The notes beneath the pieces were generated by a model. That model was not told the DNA's origin. It saw only the letters and a program-made list of their open reading frames with translations, and searched no databases. This document shows, piece by piece, positions 53,205 to 64,000 of a stretch of 64,000 nucleotides of DNA. The stretch is from assembly GCF_050948175.1 (NCBI RefSeq), contig NW_027490219.1, positions 248,001 to 312,000 of the forward strand, read 5' to 3'. Every line of letters begins with the position of its first letter. The first letter of the stretch is position 1. Made by a program: the position numbers and the translations under genes. This DNA is from Xylocopa sonorina. Lineage: Eukaryota; Arthropoda; Insecta; Hymenoptera; Apidae.

Positions 53205-55249
53205 AAAGAATGTAAATGCGACACTTACGTGCTAGGAAATAGCGTTTGCAGATGTCTACGTATCTTAGCAATAGAGTTCTAATGCTTCTTAATACGCGAT
53301 ATCGCATCTCATTTCGATGTCTTATGATAAGATATAATGTGCATTGTGCAGTGATATGTATCCCTCGTCTGCACTTCAAATGAATTTAAGTGCGACACTT
53401 CCTTGCTAGGAAATATTGTTTGCAGATGGCTACGTATCGTAGCATTAGAGTTCTGATGCTTTCTAAGACGGGATATCGCATCTCATATCTATGTTTCATG
53501 ATAAAATATAATATTCATTGTGAAGTGCTGTGTATACCTCGCATTCGCTTCAAAAGAATATAAATGCGACACTTCCCTGCTAGGAAATAGCGCTTGCAGA
53601 TGACTACCTATCGTAGCAATAGAGTTCTGATGCTTATTAAAACGCGATATCGCGTCCCATTTCTATGTTTCATGATAAGATATAATAGGCATTGTCCAGT
53701 GACATGTATACCTCGTATTCACTTCAAAAGAATGTAAATGCGACACTTCCTTGCTAGGAAATAGCGCTTGCAGATGTCTACGTATCGTAGCATTAGAGTT
53801 CTCATGCTTTTTAAGACACGATATCGCATCCCATTTCGATCTCTCATGATAAGATATAATATTCATTGCGGATTGTCATGTATTCTCGTCTACACTTCAA
53901 AAGAATGTAAAGGCGACACTTCCTTGCTAGGAAATAGCGTTTGCAGATGACTACCTATCGTAGCAATAGATTTCTAATGCTTATTAAAACGCGATATCGC
54001 ATCTCATTTCTATGTTTCATGATAAGATATAATATGCATTGTGCAGTGACATGTATACCTCGTATTCACTTCAAAAGAATGTAAATGCGACACTTCCTTG
54101 CTAGGAAATAGCACTTGCAGATGTCTACGTATCGCAGCATTAGAGTTCTCATGCTTTTTAAAACGGGATATCGCATCTCATTTCGATGTCTCATGATAAG
54201 GTATAATTTTCATTGCGGATTGTCATGTATTCTCGTCTACACTTCAAAAGAATGTAAAGGCGACACTTCATTGCTAGGAAATAGCGTTTGCAGACGACTA
54301 CCTATCGTAGCAATAGAGTTCTAATGCTTCTCAAAACGCGATATCGCATCTCATTTCTATGTTTCATGATACGATATAATATGCATTGGGCAGTGACATG
54401 TATACCTCGCATTCACTTCAAAAGAATGTAAATGAGGCACTTCCTTGCTAGGAAATAGCGTTTGCAGATGTCTACGTGTCGAAGCAATAGAATTCTAATG
54501 CTTCTTAGAACGAGATGTCGCATCTCATTTCTGTCTTTCATGATAAGATATAGTATTCATCGCGGATTGGCATGTATACCTCGTATTCACTTCAGTGGAA
54601 TGTAAATGCGACACTTCCTTGCTGGGATGTAGCGTTTGCAGATATCTAAGTATCGAAGCAATAGAGTTGTAATGCTTCCTATATCGCGATATCGCATCTC
54701 ATTTCTACGTCTCATGTTTAGATATAATATTCATTGTGCAGTGTTACGTATACCTCGTATTCGCTACAAAGGAATGTAAATGCGACACTTCCATGCTATG
54801 AACCAGCGTTTCCAGATGTCTAGGTATCGAAGCAAAGGAGTACTAATGCTTCTTGTAGTGCGATATCGCATCTCATATCTATGTCTCATGATAAGATATA
54901 ATATTCGTTGCGAAGTGCTATGTACGCCTCGTCTACACCTCCAATGAATGTAAATGCGACACTTCCTTGCTAGGAAGTAGCGCTTGCAGATGTTTACGTA
55001 TCGAAGCAATAGTGTTCTAATGCTCCTTGTATCGCGATATCGCATCCCATTTCTACGTTTCATGATAAGATATAATATTCATTGTGGAGTGATATGTATC
55101 CCTCGTATTCACTTCGAATGAATGTAAATGCGACAATGCCTTGCTAGGAAATAGCGTTTGCAGATGTCTACGTATCGAAGCAGTAGCATTCTAATGCTCC
55201 TTAAAACGAGATATTGCATCTTTTTTCTATGCTTCATGATAAGATATAA

Positions 55250-55500
55250 TATTCGTTGCGAAGTGCTATGTCCTCCTCGTCTACACTTCCAATGAATGTA
55301 AATGCGACACTTCCTTGCAAGGAAATGGCGTTTGCAAATGTCTAAGTATCGAAGCAATAGATTTCTAATGCTTCTTAAAACGCGATATCGCACCTCATTT
55401 CTATGTCCCATGATAAGATATAATATACATTGCGAAGTGTTGTGTATTCCTCGTCTACACTTCAAATGAATGTAAATGCGACACTTCCTCGCTAGGAAGT
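55250..55500. repeat. Intra-monomer A/B chimeras inside the B unit
   Basis: Two adjacent monomers keep the B-type start (catgataagatataat, then attcgttgcg or atacattgcg) but carry A-type sequence next (cctcgtctacacttc, then aatgaatgtaaatg). One also has the A-type ttgcaagg. The same arrangement is copied in units 2 and 3. This is direct evidence of exchange between the subfamilies within a monomer. Confidence 0.65.
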
Positions 55501-56102
55501 AGCGTTTGCAGATATCTACGTATCGAAGCAATAGAATTCTAATGCTTCTTAAATCGAGATATTGCATCTCTCTTCTATGTTCCATGATTAGATATAATAC
55601 TCATTGCGAAGTGTCATGTATACCTCGTATTCACTTCAAAAGAATGTAAATGCGACACTTTCTTGCTAGGAAATGGCGTTTGCATATGTCTACGTATCGA
55701 AGCAATAGAGTTCTATTGCTTCTTAAAACGGGATATTGCTTCTCATTTCTAGGTTTCATGATAAGATATACTATTCATTGCGGAGTGGCATGTTTACTTC
55801 GCATACACTTCAGATGAATGTAAATGCGACACTTCCTTGCTAGAAAATAGAGTTTTCAGATGTCTACGTATCGAAGCAATAGCATTCTAATGCTTCTTAA
55901 ATCGAGATATTGCATCTCTCTTCTATGTTTCATGATAAGATATAATACTCATTGCGAAGTGTCATGTATGCCTCGTATTCACTTCAAAAGAATGTAAATG
56001 CGACACTCTCTTGCCAGGAAGTGGCGATTGCAGATGTCTACGTTTCATAGCAATAGTGTTCTAATGCTTCCCAAATCGCGATATCACATCTCATTTCTAT
56101 GC

Positions 56103-56276
56103 TTCATGATAAGATATAATATTCATTGCGAAGTGTCATGTATACCTCGTATTCACTTCAAAGAAATGTAAATGCTACACTTCCATGCTAGGAAATAGCG
56201 TTTGCAGATGTCTCCGCATCGAGGCCATGGGGTTCTATTACTTCTTAAAAAGCGATATCGCATCTCTCTTCTATGT
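56103..56276. repeat. Representative subfamily B monomer
   Basis: A 174-bp monomer in the same phase as the A example: ttcatgataagatataatat, then tcattgcgaagtgtcatg, tatacctcgtattcac and ttcaaagaaatg. Compared with A, differences cluster in the first 60 bp or so. The remainder is close to A apart from private changes (tccatgctagg, tccgcatcgaggcc). Confidence 0.9.
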
Positions 56277-56856
56277 TCCATGACAAGATATAATATTCAT
56301 TGCGAAGTGTCATGTATACCTCGTATTCTCTCCAAACGAATGTAAATGCGACACTTCCTTGCTAGGAAATGGCGTATTCAGATGCCTACGTATCGTAGCA
56401 ATAGAGTTGTAATGCTACTTAAATCGCGATATCGAATCTCATTTCTATGTTTCGTGATAAGATATAATATTCATAGCGAAGTGTCATGTTCACCTCGTAT
56501 TCACTTCAAAAGAATGTAAATGCCACACTTCCATGCTAGGTAATAGCATCTGCAGATCTCTACGCGTCGAGGCAATAGAGTTCTAATGCTTCTTAAAACG
56601 CGATATCGCATCTCACTAAAATGTTTCACGAGAAGATATAATGTTCTTTGCGACGTGTCATTTATACCTCGCATTCACTTCAAAAGAATGTAAATGGGAC
56701 TATTCCTTGCTAGGAAATAGCGTTTGCAGATGCCTACGTATCGTAGCAATGGAATTCTAATGCTTCTTAGATCGCGACATCGCATCTCATTTCTATGTGT
56801 CGTGATAAGTTATAATATTCACTCCGAAGTGTCATGTATACCTCGAATTCACTTCA

Positions 56857-59800
56857 AAAGAATGTAAATGCGACACTTACGTGCTAGGAAATAGCGTTTG
56901 CAGATGTCTACGTATCTTAGCAATAGAGTTCTAATGCTTCTTAATACGCGATATCGCATCTCATTTCGATGTCTTATGATAAGATATAATGTGCATTGTG
57001 CAGTGATATGTATCCCTCGTCTGCACTTCAAATGAATTTAAGTGCGACACTTCCTTGCTAGGAAATATTGTTTGCAGATGGCTACGTATCGTAGCATTAG
57101 AGTTCTGATGCTTTCTAAGACGGGATATCGCATCTCATATCTATGTTTCATGATAAAATATAATATTCATTGTGAAGTGCTGTGTATACCTCGCATTCGC
57201 TTCAAAAGAATATAAATGCGACACTTCCCTGCTAGGAAATAGCGCTTGCAGATGACTACCTATCGTAGCAATAGAGTTCTGATGCTTATTAAAACGCGAT
57301 ATCGCGTCCCATTTCTATGTTTCATGATAAGATATAATAGGCATTGTCCAGTGACATGTATACCTCGTATTCACTTCAAAAGAATGTAAATGCGACACTT
57401 CCTTGCTAGGAAATAGCGCTTGCAGATGTCTACGTATCGTAGCATTAGAGTTCTCATGCTTTTTAAGACACGATATCGCATCCCATTTCGATCTCTCATG
57501 ATAAGATATAATATTCATTGCGGATTGTCATGTATTCTCGTCTACACTTCAAAAGAATGTAAAGGCGACACTTCCTTGCTAGGAAATAGCGTTTGCAGAT
57601 GACTACCTATCGTAGCAATAGATTTCTAATGCTTATTAAAACGCGATATCGCATCTCATTTCTATGTTTCATGATAAGATATAATATGCATTGTGCAGTG
57701 ACATGTATACCTCGTATTCACTTCAAAAGAATGTAAATGCGACACTTCCTTGCTAGGAAATAGCACTTGCAGATGTCTACGTATCGCAGCATTAGAGTTC
57801 TCATGCTTTTTAAAACGGGATATCGCATCTCATTTCGATGTCTCATGATAAGGTATAATTTTCATTGCGGATTGTCATGTATTCTCGTCTACACTTCAAA
57901 AGAATGTAAAGGCGACACTTCATTGCTAGGAAATAGCGTTTGCAGACGACTACCTATCGTAGCAATAGAGTTCTAATGCTTCTCAAAACGCGATATCGCA
58001 TCTCATTTCTATGTTTCATGATACGATATAATATGCATTGGGCAGTGACATGTATACCTCGCATTCACTTCAAAAGAATGTAAATGAGGCACTTCCTTGC
58101 TAGGAAATAGCGTTTGCAGATGTCTACGTATCGAAGCAATAGAATTCTAATGCTTCTTAGAACGAGATGTCGCATCTCATTTCTGTCTTTCATGATAAGA
58201 TATAGTATTCATCGCGGATTGGCATGTATACCTCGTATTCACTTCAGTGGAATGTAAATGCGACACTTCCTTGCTGGGATGTAGCGTTTGCAGATATCTA
58301 AGTATCGAAGCAATAGAGTTGTAATGCTTCCTATATCGCGATATCGCATCTCATTTCTACGTCTCATGTTTAGATATAATATTCATTGTGCAGTGTTACG
58401 TATACCTCGTATTCGCTACAAAGGAATGTAAATGCGACACTTCCATGCTATGAACCAGCGTTTCCAGATGTCTAGGTATCGAAGCAAAGGAGTACTAATG
58501 CTTCTTGTAGTGCGATATCGCATCTCATATCTATGTCTCATGATAAGATATAATATTCGTTGCGAAGTGCTATGTACGCCTCGTCTACACCTCCAATGAA
58601 TGTAAATGCGACACTTCCTTGCTAGGAAGTAGCGCTTGCAGATGTTTACGTATCGAAGCAATAGTGTTCTAATGCTCCTTGTATCGCGATATCGCATCTC
58701 ATTTCTACGTTTCATGATAAGATATAATATTCATTGTGGAGTGATATGTATCCCTCGTATTCACTTCGAATGAATGTAAATGCGACAATGCCTTGCTAGG
58801 AAATAGCGTTTGCAGATGTCTACGTATCGAAGCAGTAGCATTCTAATGCTCCTTAAAACGAGATATTGCATCTTTTTTCTATGCTTCATGATAAGATATA
58901 ATATTCGTTGCGAAGTGCTATGTCCTCCTCGTCTACACTTCCAATGAATGTAAATGCGACACTTCCTTGCAAGGAAATGGCGTTTGCAAATGTCTAAGTA
59001 TCGAAGCAATAGATTTCTAATGCTTCTTAAAACGCGATATCGCACCTCATTTCTATGTCCCATGATAAGATATAATATACATTGCGAAGTGTTGTGTATT
59101 CCTCGTCTACACTTCAAATGAATGTAAATGCGACACTTCCTCGCTAGGAAGTAGCGTTTGCAGATATCTACGTATCGAAGCAATAGAATTCTAATGCTTC
59201 TTAAATCGAGATATTGCATCTCTCTTCTATGTTCCATGATTAGATATAATACTCATTGCGAAGTGTCATGTATACCTCGTATTCACTTCAAAAGAATGTA
59301 AATGCGACACTTTCTTGCTAGGAAATGGCGTTTGCATATGTCTACGTATCGAAGCAATAGAGTTCTATTGCTTCTTAAAACGGGATATTGCTTCTCATTT
59401 CTAGGTTTCATGATAAGATATACTATTCATTGCGGAGTGGCATGTTTACTTCGCATACACTTCAGATGAATGTAAATGCGACACTTCCTTGCTAGAAAAT
59501 AGAGTTTTCAGATGTCTACGTATCGAAGCAATAGCATTCTAATGCTTCTTAAATCGAGATATTGCATCTCTCTTCTATGTTTCATGATAAGATATAATAC
59601 TCATTGCGAAGTGTCATGTATGCCTCGTATTCACTTCAAAAGAATGTAAATGCGACACTCTCTTGCCAGGAAGTGGCGATTGCAGATGTCTACGTTTCAT
59701 AGCAATAGTGTTCTAATGCTTCCCAAATCGCGATATCACATCTCATTTCTATGCTTCATGATAAGATATAATATTCATTGCGAAGTGTCATGTATACCTC

Positions 59801-60508
59801 GTATTCACTTCAAAGAAATGTAAATGCTACACTTCCATGCTAGGAAATAGCGTTTGCAGATGTCTCCGCATCGAGGCCATGGGGTTCTATTACTTCTTAA
59901 AAAGCGATATCGCATCTCTCTTCTATGTTCCATGACAAGATATAATATTCATTGCGAAGTGTCATGTATACCTCGTATTCTCTCCAAACGAATGTAAATG
60001 CGACACTTCCTTGCTAGGAAATGGCGTATTCAGATGCCTACGTATCGTAGCAATAGAGTTGTAATGCTACTTAAATCGCGATATCGAATCTCATTTCTAT
60101 GTTTCGTGATAAGATATAATATTCATAGCGAAGTGTCATGTTCACCTCGTATTCACTTCAAAAGAATGTAAATGCCACACTTCCATGCTAGGTAATAGCA
60201 TCTGCAGATCTCTACGCGTCGAGGCAATAGAGTTCTAATGCTTCTTAAAACGCGATATCGCATCTCACTAAAATGTTTCACGAGAAGATATAATGTTCTT
60301 TGCGACGTGTCATTTATACCTCGCATTCACTTCAAAAGAATGTAAATGGGACTATTCCTTGCTAGGAAATAGCGTTTGCAGATGCCTACGTATCGTAGCA
60401 ATGGAATTCTAATGCTTCTTAGATCGCGACATCGCATCTCATTTCTATGTGTCGTGATAAGTTATAATATTCACTCCGAAGTGTCATGTATACCTCGAAT
60501 TCACTTCA
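56857..60508. repeat. B higher-order repeat, unit 2
   Basis: Second full 3652-bp unit, in perfect register with unit 1 and with no indel noticed between them. It carries tacgtatcgaag and catctcatttctacg at the two sites where unit 1 differs. Confidence 0.95.
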
Positions 60509-63500
60509 AAAGAATGTAAATGCGACACTTACGTGCTAGGAAATAGCGTTTGCAGATGTCTACGTATCTTAGCAATAGAGTTCTAATGCTTCTTAATACG
60601 CGATATCGCATCTCATTTCGATGTCTTATGATAAGATATAATGTGCATTGTGCAGTGATATGTATCCCTCGTCTGCACTTCAAATGAATTTAAGTGCGAC
60701 ACTTCCTTGCTAGGAAATATTGTTTGCAGATGGCTACGTATCGTAGCATTAGAGTTCTGATGCTTTCTAAGACGGGATATCGCATCTCATATCTATGTTT
60801 CATGATAAAATATAATATTCATTGTGAAGTGCTGTGTATACCTCGCATTCGCTTCAAAAGAATATAAATGCGACACTTCCCTGCTAGGAAATAGCGCTTG
60901 CAGATGACTACCTATCGTAGCAATAGAGTTCTGATGCTTATTAAAACGCGATATCGCGTCCCATTTCTATGTTTCATGATAAGATATAATAGGCATTGTC
61001 CAGTGACATGTATACCTCGTATTCACTTCAAAAGAATGTAAATGCGACACTTCCTTGCTAGGAAATAGCGCTTGCAGATGTCTACGTATCGTAGCATTAG
61101 AGTTCTCATGCTTTTTAAGACACGATATCGCATCCCATTTCGATCTCTCATGATAAGATATAATATTCATTGCGGATTGTCATGTATTCTCGTGTACACT
61201 TCAAAAGAATGTAAAGGCGACACTTCCTTGCTAGGAAATAGCGTTTGCAGATGACTACCTATCGTAGCAATAGATTTCTAATGCTTATTAAAACGCGATA
61301 TCGCATCTCATTTCTATGTTTCATGATAAGATATAATATGCATTGTGCAGTGACATGTATACCTCGTATTCACTTCAAAAGAATGTAAATGCGACACTTC
61401 CTTGCTAGGAAATAGCACTTGCAGATGTCTACGTATCGCAGCATTAGAGTTCTCATGCTTTTTAAAACGGGATATCGCATCTCATTTCGATGTCTCATGA
61501 TAAGGTATAATTTTCATTGCGGATTGTCATGTATTCTCGTCTACACTTCAAAAGAATGTAAAGGCGACACTTCCTTGCTAGGAAATAGCGTTTGCACATG
61601 ACTACCTATCGTAGCAATAGAGTTCTAATGCTTCTCAAAACGCGATATCGCATCTCATTTCTATGTTTCATGATACGATATAATATGCATTGGGCAGTGA
61701 CATGTATACCTCGCATTCACTTCAAAAGAATGTAAATGAGGCACTTCCTTGCTAGGAAATAGCGTTTGCAGATGTCTACGTATCGAAGCAATAGAATTCT
61801 AATGCTTCTTAGAACGAGATGTCGCATCTCATTTCTGTCTTTCATGATAAGATATAGTATTCATCGCGGATTGGCATGTATACCTCGTATTCACTTCAGT
61901 GGAATGTAAATGCGACACTTCCTTGCTAGGATGTAGCGTTTGCAGATATCTAAGTATCGAAGCAATAGAGTTGTAATGCTTCCTATATCGCGATATCGCA
62001 TCTCATTTCTACGTCTCATGTTTAGATATAATATTCATTGTGCAGTGTTACGTATACCTCGTATTCGCTACAAAGGAATGTAAATGCGACACTTCCATGC
62101 TATGAACCAGCGTTTCCAGATGTCTAGGTATCGAAGCAAAGGAGTACTAATGCTTCTTGTAGTGCGATATCGCATCTCATACCTATGTCTCATGATAAGA
62201 TATAATATGCGTTGCGAAGTGCTATGTACGCCTCGTCTACACCTCCAATGAATGTAAATGCGACACTTCCTTGCTAGGAAGTAGCGCTTGCAGATGTTTA
62301 CGTATCGAAGCAATAGTGTTCTAATGCTCCTTGTATCGCGATATCGCATCTCATTTCTACGTTTCATGATAAGATATAATATTCATTGTGGAGTGATATG
62401 TATCCCTCGCATTCACTTCGAATGAATGTAAATGCGACAATGCCTTGCTAGGAAATAGCGTTTGCAGATGTCTACGTATCGAAGCAGTAGCATTCTAATG
62501 CTCCTTAAAACGAGATATTGCATCTTTTTTCTATGCTTCATGATAAGATATAATATTCGTTGCGAAGTGCTATGTCCTCCTCGTCTACACTTCCAATGAA
62601 TGTAAATGCGACACTTCCTTGCAAGGAAATGGCGTTTGCAAATGTCTAAGTATCGAAGCAATAGATTTCTAATGCTTCTTAAAACGCGATATCGCACCTC
62701 ATTTCTATGTCCCATGATAAGATATAATATACATTGCGAAGTGTTGTGTATTCCTCGTCTACACTTCAAATGAATGTAAATGCGACACTTCCTCGCTAGG
62801 AAGTAGCGTTTGCAGATATCTACGTATCGAAGCAATAGAATTCTAATGCTTCTTAAATCGAGATATTGCATCTCTCTTCTATGTTCCATGATTAGATATA
62901 ATACTCATTGCGAAGTGTCATGTATACCTCGTATTCACTTCAAAAGAATGTAAATGCGACACTTTCTTGCTAGGAAATGGCGTTTGCATATGTCTACGTA
63001 TCGAAGCAATAGAGTTCTATTGCTTCTTAAAACGGGATATTGCTTCTCATTTCTAGGTTTCATGATAAGATATACTATTCATTGCGGAGTGGCATGTTTA
63101 CTTCGCATACACTTCAGATGAATGTAAATGCGACACTTCCTTGCTAGAAAATAGAGTTTTCAGATGTCTACGTATCGAAGCAATAGCATTCTAATGCTTC
63201 TTAAATCGAGATATTGCATCTCTCTTCTATGTTTCATGATAAGATATAATACTCATTGCGAAGTGTCATGTATGCCTCGTATTCACTTCAAAAGAATGTA
63301 AATGCGACACTCTCTTGCCAGGAAGTGGCGATTGCAGATGTCTACGTTTCATAGCAATAGTGTTCTAATGCTTCCCAAATCGTGATATCACATCTCATTT
63401 CTATGCTTCATGATAAGATATAATATTCATTGCGAAGTGTCATGTATACCTCGTATTCACTTCAAAGAAATGTAAATGCTACACTTCCATGCTAGGAAAT

Positions 63501-64000
63501 AGCGTTTGCAGATGTCTCCGCATCGAGGCCATGGGGTTCTATTACTTCTTAAAAAGCGATATCGCATCTCTCTTCTATGTCCCATGACAAGATATAATAT
63601 TCATTGCGAAGTGTCATGTATACCTCGTATTCTCTCCAAACGAATGTAAATGCGACACTTCCTTGCTAGGAAATGGCGTATTCAGATGCCTACGTATCGT
63701 AGCAATAGAGTTGTAATGCTACTTAAATCGCGATATCGAATCTCATTTCTATGTTTCGTGATAAGATATAATATTCATAGCGAAGTGTCATGTTCACCTC
63801 GTATTCACTTCAAAAGAATGTAAATGCCACACTTCCATGCTAGGTAATAGCATCTGCAGATCTCTACGCGTCGAGGCAATAGAGTTCTAATGCTTCTTAA
63901 AACGCGATATCGCATCTCACTAAAATGTTTCACGAGAAGATATAATGTTCTTTGCGACGTGTCATTTATACCTCGCATTCACTTCAAAAGAATGTAAATG
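60509..64000. repeat. B higher-order repeat, unit 3 (truncated by window end)
   Basis: About 3492 bp of a third unit, some 160 bp short of complete. I noticed roughly ten substitutions against units 1 and 2, including ctcgtgtacac near 61192, tttgcacatgac near 61595, catacctatgtc near 62180, atatgcgttgcg near 62208 and aatcgtgatatc near 63379. Units 1 and 2 are thus closer to each other than to unit 3. Confidence 0.93.

Larger units (their letters stand above)
53205..56856. repeat. B higher-order repeat, unit 1
   Basis: First full 3652-bp unit. The left limit is where similarity to unit 2 begins, just before the gcgacacttacgtgc monomer; upstream bases (gtattcactac) differ from those before unit 2 (gaattcacttc). 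I noticed only two substitutions against unit 2: tacgtgtcgaag near 54477, and catcccattt where unit 2 has catctcattt, near 55045. Confidence 0.93.
53205..64000. repeat. Subfamily B higher-order repeat array (21 monomers, 3652 bp per unit)
   Basis: Every landmark in this region recurs at exactly 3652 bp (21 x 174 minus 2). For example gcgacacttacgtgctagg occurs at 53217, 56869 and 60521. Two full units and a third truncated by the window end are present. Monomers inside a unit differ clearly from each other, while equivalent monomers in different units are nearly identical. That is the definition of a higher-order repeat. Confidence 0.95.

Noticed and set aside
1..64000. CRISPR array
   Set aside because: Direct repeats are contiguous 174-bp monomers with no unique spacers, far longer than CRISPR repeats, and no cas genes are present.
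1..64000. CENP-B box
   Set aside because: I looked for the pattern nTTCGnnnnAnnCGGGn on both strands in the A and B consensus and saw no convincing match. Scattered cgggatatc variants lack the TTCG half at the right spacing.
1..64000. TATA-like promoter signal in every monomer (gatataatat)
   Set aside because: The match is to an AT-rich satellite segment repeated in nearly every monomer with no linked gene. Satellite transcription is possible but nothing here supports a defined start site.
1..64000. tRNA, rRNA or other structured RNA genes
   Set aside because: The short inverted repeats are 5-8 bp and occur in every monomer. None extends into a cloverleaf or a recognisable rRNA segment.
1..64000. 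Telomeric repeats or interstitial telomere tracts
   Set aside because: No run of short telomere-type units (such as TTAGGG, TTAGG or TTTAGGG) was seen on either strand.

Overview
The whole window is satellite DNA. It is built from one 174-bp monomer repeated head to tail in a single orientation, about 253 copies before an N gap and about 114 after it. I found no protein gene, RNA gene, transposon or CRISPR array. The setting is a eukaryotic chromosome, most simply a centromeric or pericentromeric heterochromatin block in a genome assembly. I do not recognise the satellite by name. CpG is not depleted (9 per consensus monomer at about 37% GC, against roughly 6 expected). That argues weakly against a heavily CpG-methylated vertebrate or plant and leans towards an invertebrate, but the organism cannot be fixed from this sequence.

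Layout. Bases 1-44059 are subfamily A, whose monomers start ttcatggtaag, carry tatgatttgcgaag and read tattcctcgtctacac. Its variant monomers recur in a mosaic of 0.5-3 kb duplicated blocks. A spacing near 23 monomers (about 4.0 kb) is seen twice, but the array has been reshuffled by whole-monomer gains and losses. Bases 44060-44159 are exactly 100 N, a placeholder gap. Bases 44160-53204 are about 52 diverged monomers of subfamily B (ttcatgataag, tattcattgcgaag, tatacctcgtattcac) with only short local duplications. Bases 53205-64000 are a clean B higher-order repeat: a 21-monomer unit of 3652 bp, two full copies and a third cut by the window end. The copies stay in register at exactly 3652 bp and differ by only a few substitutions.

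Structure in the monomer. Each monomer is rich in short dyad symmetries: the palindrome gcgatatcgc, ttcct/aggaa around 4 bp (a perfect 14-bp palindrome in some variants), ctacg-tat-cgtag, and a gaagtgtc/gacacttc pair. Most A/B differences fall in one stretch of about 60 bp; the rest is shared.

Long minus-strand open frames exist only because 174 is divisible by three and the consensus has one stop-free frame (58 codons per monomer). I do not annotate them as genes. Block boundaries inside the arrays are approximate, read by eye from diagnostic variants.
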